Below are positions 1 to 7,781 of a stretch of 20,312 nt of DNA, piece after piece (positions within the stretch are counted from its first letter, which is position 1; each line of letters opens with the position of its first letter). The stretch spans positions 1 to 20,312 of the forward strand of contig JANLQP010000398.1 of NCBI GenBank assembly GCA_031367895.1. The letters are read 5' to 3'. A program made the position numbers and the translations under genes. Under the pieces are notes generated by a model. It was not told the origin of the DNA. It worked only from the letters and a program-made list of their open reading frames with translations, and did not search any database. Origin of the DNA: Ga0077555 sp031367895 (GTDB lineage: Bacteria > Pseudomonadota > Alphaproteobacteria > Rhizobiales > Hyphomicrobiaceae).

Positions 1-1
1 G

Positions 2-544
2 CTGACCGGGCAACAGTGCGACGACACGCTGGCGTCGTGCGGATCGGGTTCGGCGCTCAACCAACTCGTCTTCGCTCAGCGCGACGCGATTTTCTATGGG
101 GCGGAATTGGCAACGCAGATCGACGTCCTGCCGGTGTGGCGCGGGATGTGGGGGATCGAGGGTCAGTACGATTACGTGCGAGCCCGGTTCGATGGCGATG
201 TCAATGTGCCGCGCATCCCGCCGCAAAGACTGGGCGGCGGGCTTTTCTATCGGGACAGCAATTGGCTGGCGCGCGTTTTTGCACTGCATGCGTTCCGACA
301 GGATGCGGTCTCGGCGATCGATCCGAAGGATACGCCGACGAGTGGCTACACGTTGCTCAACGCCGAACTCAGCTACACCTGGAAACGGGAGAGCGATGGG
401 GGCGTTGTTCCCGAGATGACGATCGGCTTGAAGGGAAACAACCTGCTCGACGACGACATCCGCAACCACGTTTCGTTCAAAAAGGACGACGTGCTGCAAC
501 CCGGGCGTACGATCAAGCTCTTCGGCAGCATCAAATTCAATTGA
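2..544 (+). CDS. TonB-dependent outer-membrane receptor, C-terminal part (5' end outside window)
   Basis: The open frame enters from the left edge in frame 2 and ends at TGA 542-544, giving about 180 residues of a beta-barrel C-terminus. Alternating hydrophobic/polar strands are visible, including a short motif like FAQRDAIFYGAEL that is typical of TonB-dependent receptor barrels, followed by WGIEGQYDYVRARF and a final strand ending SIKFN. Family members bind a metal-chelate, cobalamin or other scarce nutrient at the cell surface and import it with energy from TonB-ExbB-ExbD. The plug domain and TonB box would lie before base 1, so the substrate cannot be judged. The barrel resembles the ZnuD-like group in flavour, but that is only an impression. 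The next gene, selA, is 275 bases downstream on the same strand and is probably not cotranscribed by necessity. Confidence 0.8.
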   Translation: MTGQQCDDTLASCGSGSALNQLVFAQRDAIFYGAELATQIDVLPVWRGMWGIEGQYDYVRARFDGDVNVPRIPPQRLGGGLFYRDSNWLARVFALHAFRQDAVSAIDPKDTPTSGYTLLNAELSYTWKRESDGGVVPEMTIGLKGNNLLDDDIRNHVSFKKDDVLQPGRTIKLFGSIKFN

Positions 545-819
545 TGTTCACATCATCGGCGAATTTCCTTCCGCTGGCGGACCGCGTCTATGCCGGAACG
601 GGTCACAAGTGGGTGTCTACGTAGCTGCCCGGCGACTGCCGGTCCACCTCCTCAAACCTGCCAGTCGAAGAACACCCGACGATCCGCGTCGCGATGGGTT
701 CGACAGCGGACACTGGGGAAGGGAAAAGCCCAGCACCCATGCACCTGGCGCCTCCCATCTCCGTGCGCACAGGTGTAGGTTGCCGCACAACGCCACCCAC
801 GCACGCCGCCGGAGTATCG
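545..819 (+). other. Intergenic region / selA leader, nothing firm
   Basis: This stretch of 275 bases separates the TonB-receptor stop from the selA start. I examined both strands for a tRNA-Sec gene and a cobalamin riboswitch. Short matches occur (a GCTGCCC-like segment near 623 and CCTGCC near 657), but neither gives a complete consensus or structure. The only solid element is the GGAG Shine-Dalgarno at 811-814, five bases before the selA ATG. Confidence 0.4.
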
Positions 820-2301
820 ATGAGCAAACGTCCTGGTCTCCTGCCTTCGGTCGACGAGGTCCTGCGCGGCGAGATCGGCCGCGTCGCGGTCGCGCGCTTC
901 GGCCATACGGCTACGCTTGCGGCCGTGCGTGCCGCGCTCGACCGGCTGCGCGCTGCCTCGCGTGAGGGGCATGATGCGGATGCGACGGCCAGCGGTGCGC
1001 AAGCCGACCGTGCCGAGGCTGCGCGAACGGTTGCCGCCGCCGCCATCGCCGCGCTCGAGGCTGCGGACGTGCCGCGTCTGCGACGCGTGTTCAATCTCAC
1101 CGGCACGGTGCTGCACACCAACCTCGGCCGCGCGGTGCTGCCGGAGGTTGCCATTCAAGCTGCCAGCGCCGCCATGCGCCATCCGGCAGCGCTGGAGTTC
1201 GATCTCGAAACCGGCGGACGCGGCGAGCGCGACGACATCGTGCGCGGGCTCGTTTGCGAACTCACCGGCGCCGAGGATGCGATCGTCGTCAACAACAACG
1301 CGGCGGCCGTGTTCCTGTTGCTCAACGCTCTCGCTCCCGGGCGCGAGACGATCGTCACGCGCGGCGAGTTGATCGAGATCGGCGGCGCCTTCCGTATTCC
1401 CGAGATCATGGCGCGCGCTGGTACGCGCCTTGTCGAGGTCGGTACGACGAACCGCACGCATCTGAAGGACTACGCCGGCGCCATCGGCGCGAACACGGCG
1501 CTGCTGATGAAGGTGCACACGTCGAACTACCGGATCGAGGGCTTCACAAAGGAGGTGACCGCCGTCGAGCTGAAGCCACTCGCGCGCGAGAAGGGCGTCG
1601 CGTTGGTCGATGATCTCGGCTCCGGCACGCTGGTCGATCTGACGCGTTATGGGCTGGTGCGTGAGCGCACGGTGCAGGATGCGCTCGACGACGGCGCCGA
1701 TCTCGTCACGTTCTCCGGCGACAAGCTGCTCGGCGGGCCGCAGGCTGGATTCATCGTCGGCCGCAAGGATCTGGTGCAACTGTGCGCCCGGAACCCGATC
1801 AAGCGCGCGGTGCGATTGGACAAGGTCCGGCTGGCGGCGCTGGAAGCAACCCTGCGGCTCTATCGCGATCCCGACCGGTTGGCCGAGACGTTGCCGACAT
1901 TGCGCTTCTTCACGCGGACGCGTGTCGAGCTGCGCGCGGTTGCTGAAAGGCTTCTGCCGGCGCTGGGTTCTGCGCTCGAGGCCGACTACGACGTCTCTAT
2001 TCGCGACTGCGCCAGCCAGATCGGCTCCGGCGCGCTGCCGACCGAAACGATCCCAAGCGCGGGTGTCGCGATCGAGCCGCGAGCGGCCAAGGGCGCCGGC
2101 CGCCGCCTCGATGCGCTGGCGGCTGCCTTCCGCGCGCTGCCGATCCCGGTCATCGGTCGGATCGACAAGGGCGCGCTGCTGCTCGATCTGCGCTGCCTCG
2201 ACGACGAGGCTGGCTTCGTGGCGGGCCTTGGCGGGATCGCGCGGGGTTCAAAGAAATATGAGGCCGGCGGGCCCCGCCCGACGGGACAATCAACGCGTTG
2301 A
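820..2301 (+). CDS. selA: L-seryl-tRNA(Sec) selenium transferase (SelA)
   Basis: SelA is a PLP enzyme that converts Ser-tRNA(Sec) to Sec-tRNA(Sec) in the cytoplasm using selenophosphate from SelD. The product is 493 residues, slightly longer than the roughly 460 of E. coli SelA. The N-terminal LPSVDEVLR, the RRVFNLTGTVLHTNLGRAVL segment and the PLP-lysine motif FSGDKLLGGPQAG are all present, with the lysine at residue 302 (295 in E. coli). The frame is open upstream to 694, but the ATG at 820 is preferred: it has GGAG five bases upstream and the SelA-type N-terminus starts there. selB usually follows selA, but here the downstream gene is a DNA glycosylase. No selB, selC or selD is in the window and I saw no obvious in-window selenoprotein. 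The identity is very secure. Confidence 0.96.
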   Translation: MSKRPGLLPSVDEVLRGEIGRVAVARFGHTATLAAVRAALDRLRAASREGHDADATASGAQADRAEAARTVAAAAIAALEAADVPRLRRVFNLTGTVLHTNLGRAVLPEVAIQAASAAMRHPAALEFDLETGGRGERDDIVRGLVCELTGAEDAIVVNNNAAAVFLLLNALAPGRETIVTRGELIEIGGAFRIPEIMARAGTRLVEVGTTNRTHLKDYAGAIGANTALLMKVHTSNYRIEGFTKEVTAVELKPLAREKGVALVDDLGSGTLVDLTRYGLVRERTVQDALDDGADLVTFSGDKLLGGPQAGFIVGRKDLVQLCARNPIKRAVRLDKVRLAALEATLRLYRDPDRLAETLPTLRFFTRTRVELRAVAERLLPALGSALEADYDVSIRDCASQIGSGALPTETIPSAGVAIEPRAAKGAGRRLDALAAAFRALPIPVIGRIDKGALLLDLRCLDDEAGFVAGLGGIARGSKKYEAGGPRPTGQSTR

Positions 2302-2605
2302 TCTGACGTCCGTTGTCCCTCCATCATGGAGCATTGTCGGAGTGAGCGAAGACTGCAGCGATTTTCGATGGCCAAGGGGCGGAGTCTGTCCGCAGCACGG
2401 CCGCTCGCCGGCGGGCGCCGGTCGCGGCGTGAGGAGCAGGTTCTGCCGCCTCCTCGCCCGTGCTACGCTGCATCATGCTGACACAGTGGACAGGCTCCTA
2501 GTGTCCCTATCGTTCGCCAAGTTCGGACAGCGCTCGCCGCAGGTGGTGACGAACTTCGCGAACGGGACACTAGCGTCGCAACCCCAGTCGTGCCCGAGAG
2601 TGACG
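2302..2605. other. Intergenic region with two hairpin-forming repeats
   Basis: This gap of about 300 bases lies between selA and the glycosylase and I see no convincing gene in it. It holds an imperfect GC-rich hairpin (arms 2431-2440 and 2446-2455, 8 of 10 pairs, 5-base loop, no T-run) that might terminate or stabilise the selA transcript. A longer inverted repeat at 2498-2573 is annotated separately. An AGAG-rich Shine-Dalgarno for the next gene sits at 2595-2600. Confidence 0.6.
2498..2573. repeat. Long imperfect inverted repeat (arms ~24-28 bases)
   Basis: The left arm (2498-2525) begins CTAGTGTCCC and continues to CCAAGTTCG. The right arm (2550-2573) is its reverse complement, ending GGGACACTAG, with a 4-base indel and one mismatch. 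The unpaired middle is about 24 bases. Arms this long at an intergenic site suggest a REP-like or MITE-like palindromic element, or a large RNA hairpin ahead of the glycosylase gene. No T-tract follows the right arm, so a simple intrinsic terminator is less likely. I found no second copy in the window. Confidence 0.75.
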
Positions 2606-3334
2606 ATGCCCGCAAGCCGCCCGAAAGTGCCGAAGCTCAAGCCACAGGCCACGGCTGTGCCCCAGCCGCGCCAGAAGTCGAAAGCTGCCCGAACGCTCGT
2701 TGATACCGACGCAGACGTCAAAGCTGCGATCAATGAGCTGCGGCGGAAATGTCCGATCGTGCGCCGCATGCATGATTTGGCCGGCGATCCGCCTTTGCGG
2801 CGCCGGGCGGCAGGCTTTGAAGGCCTGGCGCGCATCATCATCGGGCAACAGGTCTCGGTGGCGAGCGCGGCAGCCATCTGGGAGCGCACATTCAAGACCG
2901 TCCAGCCGTTCGACGCGGTGACTCTGCTCGCCATTTCGGAGGCCGATCTGCGCGGCGCCGGGCTCTCGCGACCGAAAGTGCGAACGCTCACCGCAATCGC
3001 GCGCGAGATCGCCGAAGCCGGCCTCGACCTCGGGGCTCTCAGTCACATGAGCGACGACGAGGTGCACGAAGCGTTGACACGCATTTGCGGCGTTGGCCCA
3101 TGGACCGCCGATGTCTTCCTGTTGTTCTGCCTCGGGCGCGCAGACTGCTTTGCGGCCGGCGATCTCGCTCTGCAAGCGGCGGCGCAGATGGCGATGGATC
3201 TCGACGAGCGGCCATCGGCACAAGACCTGCTCGCAATCGCGGAGCGCTGGCGGCCCTGGCGCGGAGTCGCCGCGCGTATGCTGTGGGCATACTACAAGGC
3301 GGCGAAGGAAGCCCGTTCCGGCATGCCTGTGTGA
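2606..3334 (+). CDS. DNA-3-methyladenine glycosylase II-like HhH-GPD protein
   Basis: The 242-residue product matches the AlkA/MAG branch of the HhH-GPD superfamily, which excises alkylated purines to start base-excision repair. Visible features are GQQVSV near residues 80-85, the helix-hairpin-helix motif ICGVGPWTADVF at about 160-171, and the catalytic aspartate in AGDLALQ (Asp186, equivalent to AlkA Asp238). The protein is shorter than E. coli AlkA and lacks its N-terminal extra domain, as yeast MAG-like bacterial enzymes do. The first 35 residues are basic and proline-rich, probably disordered. The frame is open far upstream through selA, but that part is a shadow. I chose ATG 2606 because GAGAG lies five bases upstream; GTG 2600 is an alternative. 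A methylpurine glycosylase is very likely; exact specificity is unknown. Confidence 0.9.
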   Translation: MPASRPKVPKLKPQATAVPQPRQKSKAARTLVDTDADVKAAINELRRKCPIVRRMHDLAGDPPLRRRAAGFEGLARIIIGQQVSVASAAAIWERTFKTVQPFDAVTLLAISEADLRGAGLSRPKVRTLTAIAREIAEAGLDLGALSHMSDDEVHEALTRICGVGPWTADVFLLFCLGRADCFAAGDLALQAAAQMAMDLDERPSAQDLLAIAERWRPWRGVAARMLWAYYKAAKEARSGMPV

Positions 3335-3393
3335 GAGCTGGCGCGTCATTGATCTTTGAACGTAGTCCGCCGCTCTGGGCTATATTTGCGGAG

Positions 3394-4032
3394 TCAAAGC
3401 GCGACGAACTCGGAGGTGCCCTCGTTGAGTACCGCAAGCGTGCCGCGCGCGATGTCGAAATGTGCGGCGTGCAGCGCGATCCGGCCTTTTGTTTCGAGAA
3501 TCTGGATGCACGGGAATGTGCGCAGGTTCTTGAGCGAGGTCTTGATCCCCTCCCGCTCGAGCGCGCGCAGGATTTCCTGCGTCGGCCGGCCGGCAAGCTC
3601 CGTCGTGACCTTGTCGCGGGCCTCGTCCAGCATCGACATCCAGTTGCTGACGAACTGCGCCTCGGTCTGCCGTGTCGCCTCGCGATCCAGGCAGGCGCGG
3701 ACACCACCACAACCGGAATGCCCGACGATGATGATGTGTTTCACCCGCAGATTGAGGGCGGCGAACTCCAGCGCGGCCGATACGCCGTGATACTTGCCGC
3801 TCGTCTCGAACGGAGGCACCAGGTTTGCGACATTGCGGACAACGAACATTTCGCCGGGCAGCGCCGAGAAGATCGTCTCGGGATCGACCCGGCTGTCGCA
3901 GCACGAAACAACCATGATGTCGGGGCTCTGGCCGTTGAGGGCCATCGCCTCGTAGTGGTCCTGGTTCGGCGTGAAATGCCTGAACTTGAAACGCCGATAA
4001 CGATCGGCGAGCGTGTCTGGAAGCAGGTTCAT
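3394..4032 (-). CDS. can: Beta-class carbonic anhydrase
   Basis: This 212-residue protein carries the complete beta-carbonic anhydrase signature. SCCDSRVDP gives zinc ligand Cys45 and the Asp46-Arg48 catalytic dyad; VGHSGCGG gives His105 and Cys108. The enzyme interconverts CO2 and bicarbonate in the cytoplasm and supplies bicarbonate to carboxylases. The length and spacing are those of bacterial CynT/Can enzymes. The start at 4032 gives the usual N-terminus for the family; an AGAG lies about eight bases upstream on the minus strand. It is convergent with the glycosylase (59 bases between stops) and lies downstream of the alpha-hydroxy-acid oxidase in the same direction, 106 bases apart, so cotranscription is possible but not shown. 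No cyanase gene is adjacent, so a CynT role in cyanate metabolism is not supported. Confidence 0.95.
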   Translation of the reverse strand: MNLLPDTLADRYRRFKFRHFTPNQDHYEAMALNGQSPDIMVVSCCDSRVDPETIFSALPGEMFVVRNVANLVPPFETSGKYHGVSAALEFAALNLRVKHIIIVGHSGCGGVRACLDREATRQTEAQFVSNWMSMLDEARDKVTTELAGRPTQEILRALEREGIKTSLKNLRTFPCIQILETKGRIALHAAHFDIARGTLAVLNEGTSEFVAL

Positions 4033-4138
4033 GACGGCACTCTAGTTAAAGTCGTTTTTGCCGCAAGTGATTTCCGCACATGAGGACGCACGGCGAAGAG
4101 CGCGTGCGCTGCGGGTCGGGCTTGGCCGCTCTCGGACC

Positions 4139-5224
4139 TCAATAACCTTCCTTGAGCAGCGGGAACGGGCTGTCGATGCCACGCCGGTCGATCGGTGTCG
4201 TGCGTGTGACGTAACGCCGGTCGAGATCGGCGAACGACGTGACACCGAGCATGCCGAGCGTGCGTCGCACCTCGTCCTCGAGGATTTCCAGCGCGCGGAC
4301 GACGCCGGCCTCGCCGTTTGCCGCTAGTGCGAGGCCCTGCATGCGGCCCATGCCGACGGCGCTGGCACCCAGCGCCATAGCCTTGACGATGTCGGTACCA
4401 CGCATGAAGCCGCCATCGACGATGACTTGCGCCCGGCCGCGGACCGCTTCGACCACCTCCGGCAGGACGTCCATGCCACCGAGACCGTGATCGAGCTGCC
4501 GGCCACCGTGGTTGGAGACGTAGACGACCTCGACGCCGTGATCGACGGCCATGATCGCGTCCTCGGCGGTCGCGATGCCTTTGAGGATCAACGGCAGCTT
4601 GGTGTTCTTGCGGATGCGCTTGATGTCATCCCAGCTGAAGCGGGCCTGATGCGGATCGCCGGCGTTGTCGCCGCTGGTGCGGCGTGCGGTCGGCTTGTAG
4701 CGTTTGGCCAGATCGCGTTCGCGGCGACCGTAATAGTCGAGGTCGACGGTCAGGGCGATGCCGGCGTACTTGTGCTTCACGGCGTCGGCGATGCGGCCAT
4801 CGACCCACTCCGGGTTGCCGCGCACGTAGAGCTGGAAGAGCTTCGGATAGCCGGGCGCGGCGGCTGCGACCTCCTCGAGGCCGGGCTTCGCCACCGAGCT
4901 CAGCATGTGCATGACGCCGAACTTGGCGGCGGCCCTGGTCGGCGCGGTGGCGCCAATCGGGCAAATGTCCTGCAGCGAGCCAATCGGTGCCAGAATGACA
5001 GGCAGCTTGAGGTCGTGGCCGAGAAACGTGACGCCGGTCGAGACCTTCTCGACGTTGCGCAGCACGCGCGGGCGGAAAGCGATCGAGTCGATCGCGGCAC
5101 GGTTGCGCTCCAGCGTCGTCTCGGTGTCGGCGCCACCCATCAGGTAGTCCCACGTCTCCTTCGAGAGTGCCTTTTTGGCCGGCTCGACGAATTCGTGCAG
5201 CACCTCGAAGTCGGTCTTGGTCAT
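4139..5224 (-). CDS. FMN-dependent alpha-hydroxy-acid oxidase/dehydrogenase (LldD/glycolate oxidase family)
   Basis: The 361-residue TIM-barrel flavoprotein belongs to the family of L-lactate dehydrogenase, glycolate oxidase, mandelate dehydrogenase and lactate oxidase. These oxidise an (S)-2-hydroxy acid to a 2-oxo acid. The active-site signature SNHGGRQLDHG is intact with catalytic His239. The N-terminal WDYLMGGADTETTLERNRAA, LPVILAPIG, FQLYVRG and DGGFMRGTDIVKAMALGA (FMN phosphate region) are all recognisable. The segment VDLDYYGRRERD differs from the common VDTPxLGRRxxD, so substrate preference may be unusual. There is no membrane anchor, unlike some LldD proteins. It is divergent from the acyl-CoA ligase gene across a 201-base spacer, which may hold shared control elements. 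The family is secure; the substrate is not. Confidence 0.93.
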   Translation of the reverse strand: MTKTDFEVLHEFVEPAKKALSKETWDYLMGGADTETTLERNRAAIDSIAFRPRVLRNVEKVSTGVTFLGHDLKLPVILAPIGSLQDICPIGATAPTRAAAKFGVMHMLSSVAKPGLEEVAAAAPGYPKLFQLYVRGNPEWVDGRIADAVKHKYAGIALTVDLDYYGRRERDLAKRYKPTARRTSGDNAGDPHQARFSWDDIKRIRKNTKLPLILKGIATAEDAIMAVDHGVEVVYVSNHGGRQLDHGLGGMDVLPEVVEAVRGRAQVIVDGGFMRGTDIVKAMALGASAVGMGRMQGLALAANGEAGVVRALEILEDEVRRTLGMLGVTSFADLDRRYVTRTTPIDRRGIDSPFPLLKEGY

Positions 5225-5425
5225 GGGTCTCGGTTCCCGTCAGCTGAATGGCTGCAGCCGCGATAGACGATGCCAACGGGGTGCGCAAGGCGGTTTGGTG
5301 CTGTGCAGACACGTGGCGGACGCCAAGGCCAGCAGGACGCTTCGTTGCGAACCCGCACTTGCCGCGGCGCAGGGCAGATGGCACGTTTCAACGGAGGTGA
5401 AACATCGAAGCCCCGGAGACCACCC
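5225..5425. promoter_or_regulatory. Divergent intergenic region between hydroxy-acid oxidase and acyl-CoA ligase
   Basis: Both flanking genes are transcribed outward, so promoters for both should lie here. A perfect 10-base palindrome, GGCTGCAGCC, occupies 5250-5259 near the oxidase start and could be an operator half of a larger site. GGAG at 5415-5418 is the Shine-Dalgarno of the ligase gene. I could not assign convincing -35/-10 boxes by eye. Confidence 0.4.
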
Positions 5426-7009
5426 ATGAACCTGTCTCGCACCCTGCAGGTGGCGGCCCGGCATCAGCCGGATTCGCCCGCCATCACGGAGGAAGGCCGC
5501 ACACTCTCGTACGCCATCTTCGAGGATCAGGTCGCGCGCATCGCGGGGGCGTTGTTAGGGCATCATGGCCTCAATGCCGGCGATCGGGTCGCTCTGTGGA
5601 TGGAGAACTGCCTGGAATTCCTGCCGTTGCTCTATGGCTGCTGGCGGGCGGGCATCGTAGCTGTGCCGATCAACAACAAGCTGCATGTCAAAGAGCTGGC
5701 CTGGATTTTGGAGAATTCAGGGGCGAAGCTCTGCGTCGTTTCGCCGGATCTCGGCGCGAAGCTCTCCGACCTACCGGCAGGCGCGACGCTGCCGCGCATG
5801 ATCGCGACGGGCAGCGCCGAGTACGCGCGCCTGCTGACGGGAACGCCCGTCGTCGAGGCACCGTCGGATCCCACGGCGGATGCCTGGCTCTTCTATACCA
5901 GCGGCACGACGGGGCGGCCGAAGGGCGCCTGCCTCACGCACCGCAACCTGATGTTCGCGACGCATTGCTACTATGCCGACATCGACTTCCTCGACCGGCG
6001 CGACACGATGTTCCACGCCGCTCCGCTATCGCACGGGTCGGGGCTGTACGCGCTGGCCTTCATCGCCCGCGGCGCGCACAATGTCATCATTCCCGGATCG
6101 TTCGAGCCGGAGCGGATTTTCGGCGGACTGACGCGCTACCCGAACGTGTCGATGTTCGCAGCACCGACGATGCTGACGCGCCTGATGCATCATCCGCTCG
6201 CCGGCAGCACGGACCTCGCCAACCTGAAGACCATCCACTACGGCGGCGCGCCGATGTACGTCTCGGATCTCAAGCGCGCGTTGGCGGTGTTCGGGCCGCG
6301 GCTCTACCAGCTATTCGGGCAGGGCGAGAGCCCGATGACGATCACGGGTCTATCGAAGGCGATGCATGCGGACAGCGCGCATCCGGATTTCGAGGCGCGG
6401 CTCGGCTCCACCGGCGTGGCGCGGACTGGCACCGCATTCCGCGTCGTTGGCGAGAACGGGCGCGATCTGGCTCCGGGTGAGGTCGGCGAGATCGTCACTT
6501 GCAGCGACTGCGTCATGCGCGGCTATTGGCAGAACCCGGAGGCGACGGCGAAGGCGCTGCGCGCCGCGCCGGATGCGCCCGTCGCGAAGCGCGGTATGAC
6601 GGCATCCGAAGGCGCAATGAAAAACACCTGGCTGTGGACCGGCGATCTCGGTTCCGTCGACGCGCAAGGGTTCCTGACAATCAAGGACCGCTCGAAGGAC
6701 ATGATCATCTCGGGCGGCTCGAACATCTACCCGCGTGAGATCGAGGAGGTGCTGCTGACGGACAGCCGCGTGCTCGAATGCGCCGTCGTCTCGCGCCCGC
6801 ACGTCGACTGGGGTGAGGAGGTGGTTGCATTCGTCGTGAAGAGGCCGGGCGCGGAATTGACCGCGCCGATACTCGATAAGCTGTGCCTGGACAACATCGC
6901 ACGCTTCAAGCGGCCGAAAGGCTACCGTTTCATCGACAGCCTGCCGAAGAACAACTACGGCAAGGTGCTGAAGACGGATTTACGCGAGAAGCTGACGCGC
7001 GAGGGATAG
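5426..7009 (+). CDS. Acyl-CoA synthetase / AMP-forming CoA ligase
   Basis: The 527-residue protein is an ANL-superfamily adenylate-forming ligase: it activates a carboxylic acid with ATP and loads it on CoA. The P-loop motif LFYTSGTTGRPKG is at 155-167, the WTGDLG motif at 404-409, the hinge DRSKDMIISGGSNIYP begins at 421, and the catalytic lysine in YGKVLK is Lys513. All conserved positions needed for activity are present. Start ATG 5426 has GGAG seven bases upstream; the open frame to 5270 has no such signal. Between NPEATAKAL and WTGDLG there is an extra stretch of about 20 residues rich in A, P and K, longer than the usual short linker. It resembles medium-chain or aryl-acid ligases, but the substrate cannot be stated. 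It is convergent with the cysteine hydrolase gene. Confidence 0.93.
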   Translation: MNLSRTLQVAARHQPDSPAITEEGRTLSYAIFEDQVARIAGALLGHHGLNAGDRVALWMENCLEFLPLLYGCWRAGIVAVPINNKLHVKELAWILENSGAKLCVVSPDLGAKLSDLPAGATLPRMIATGSAEYARLLTGTPVVEAPSDPTADAWLFYTSGTTGRPKGACLTHRNLMFATHCYYADIDFLDRRDTMFHAAPLSHGSGLYALAFIARGAHNVIIPGSFEPERIFGGLTRYPNVSMFAAPTMLTRLMHHPLAGSTDLANLKTIHYGGAPMYVSDLKRALAVFGPRLYQLFGQGESPMTITGLSKAMHADSAHPDFEARLGSTGVARTGTAFRVVGENGRDLAPGEVGEIVTCSDCVMRGYWQNPEATAKALRAAPDAPVAKRGMTASEGAMKNTWLWTGDLGSVDAQGFLTIKDRSKDMIISGGSNIYPREIEEVLLTDSRVLECAVVSRPHVDWGEEVVAFVVKRPGAELTAPILDKLCLDNIARFKRPKGYRFIDSLPKNNYGKVLKTDLREKLTREG

Positions 7010-7011
7010 CG

Positions 7012-7054
7012 CAGCCGGGAGCCCCGAGCAGCGACGTGGTTGCGGCTCCGGCTG
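7012..7054. terminator. Bidirectional hairpin between convergent genes
   Basis: Arms CAGCCGGGAGCC (7012-7023) and GGCTCCGGCTG (7044-7054) pair with a single bulged base across a 20-base loop. The hairpin fills the 45 bases between the stop of the acyl-CoA ligase and the stop of the hydrolase on the other strand, the expected place for a shared terminator. There is no clear T-run on either side. Confidence 0.55.
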
Positions 7055-7729
7055 TCAATTCGCGCCCTCGTACGCCTTCAGGTGTGCGATTACCTGCGAG
7101 ACTGCCACAACGTCCGCGTACTTGATCGCCATGTCATACAGGTTGGCGAAGTGCGGGCTCTCGTGCTTGTCGGCAACGCACTCCTCCGGAACGATCGTGC
7201 GATAGCTGCGCGAGAGACTATCGACCACGGTCGCGCGCACGCAGCCCGAGGTCGAGCCGCCGGTGACGATCAGCGTATCGCAGCGGTGGAACGTCATCAA
7301 AGATTGCAGGTTCGTCTCGAAGAACGCCGACGCCATGCGCTTGTTGATGATGATGTCACGCTTCTGGTCGATTTCGAGCCGGTCATCGAACTCGGAACGC
7401 CGCGAGCCGACCTTGATGTTCTGCAGACTGTCCGGCGTGTTCGTGCGCTGGCCCCAGACACCGCAATCCTCGCCGGAATCCATGTAGGCGACATAGGTCC
7501 ACACCACCGGCAGCCCTTTAGCACGGGCGAGGCGCGAGACTTCGTTGACGTAGGTCATCTGCTTCGGATCGGTCTCGTAGGCGGTCACGAATTCGCCCGG
7601 CACCGTGTAGGCCTTCTGCAGGTCGATGTTGACGATCGCGGGCTTGCGGCCAAAGCCAAACCGCGGCCGCGTCGGCTTCGCCTTGATCTCCTCATAGAGT
7701 TGACGGGCCGTTTTGTTCGAGGATTCCAT
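7055..7729 (-). CDS. Isochorismatase-fold cysteine hydrolase (N-carbamoylsarcosine amidase-like)
   Basis: The 224-residue protein has the isochorismatase-family catalytic triad. Counting from the ATG at 7729, the triad is Asp36 in NIDLQKAYT, Lys130 in INKRMASAF and nucleophile Cys163 in GGSTSGCVRATVVDS. GCVRATVVDS followed by TIVPEECVADK resembles N-carbamoylsarcosine amidase and maleamate amidohydrolase more than isochorismatase proper, so hydrolysis of a small amide or carbamoyl compound to acid plus ammonia is expected. An upstream in-frame TTG at 7735 is an alternative start: AAAGGA lies about 4 bases before the TTG and about 10 before the ATG. The gene points away from vapC, 52 bases downstream of it on the same strand. 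With the two PuuE-like hydrolases nearby, it suggests a C-N bond degrading pathway (inference). Confidence 0.88.
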   Translation of the reverse strand: MESSNKTARQLYEEIKAKPTRPRFGFGRKPAIVNIDLQKAYTVPGEFVTAYETDPKQMTYVNEVSRLARAKGLPVVWTYVAYMDSGEDCGVWGQRTNTPDSLQNIKVGSRRSEFDDRLEIDQKRDIIINKRMASAFFETNLQSLMTFHRCDTLIVTGGSTSGCVRATVVDSLSRSYRTIVPEECVADKHESPHFANLYDMAIKYADVVAVSQVIAHLKAYEGAN

Positions 7730-7781
7730 TGGCAAGGGTTCCTTTGTCGTCGCCGCTTGAAGCGCGTTCGTCGCGTTCAGT

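Noticed and set aside
640..720. Possible tRNA-Sec (selC) around CCTCAAA and GGGTTCGA
   Set aside because: The GGTTCGA lacks a pairing T-stem, the supposed anticodon loop lacks U33, and no acceptor stem can be drawn on either strand.
590..730. Possible cobalamin riboswitch upstream of selA (GCTGCCC-, ACTG- and CCTGCC-like bits)
   Set aside because: The conserved blocks are in the wrong order and too close together, and there is no full GGGAA...GGTG core. Short matches are common in GC-rich sequence.
652..1779. Long minus-strand ORF opposite selA
   Set aside because: It is a shadow of the high-GC selA coding sequence. Its composition has no family resemblance.
1649..2605. In-frame extension of the glycosylase back into selA
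   Set aside because: The overlapped part is out-of-frame selA with Arg/Ser/Cys-rich junk. A good ribosome site supports ATG 2606.
4087..4108. Hairpin CGCACG...CGTGCG between the carbonic anhydrase and the oxidase genes
   Set aside because: It has only six pairs with a 10-base loop and no T-run, too weak to call a terminator.
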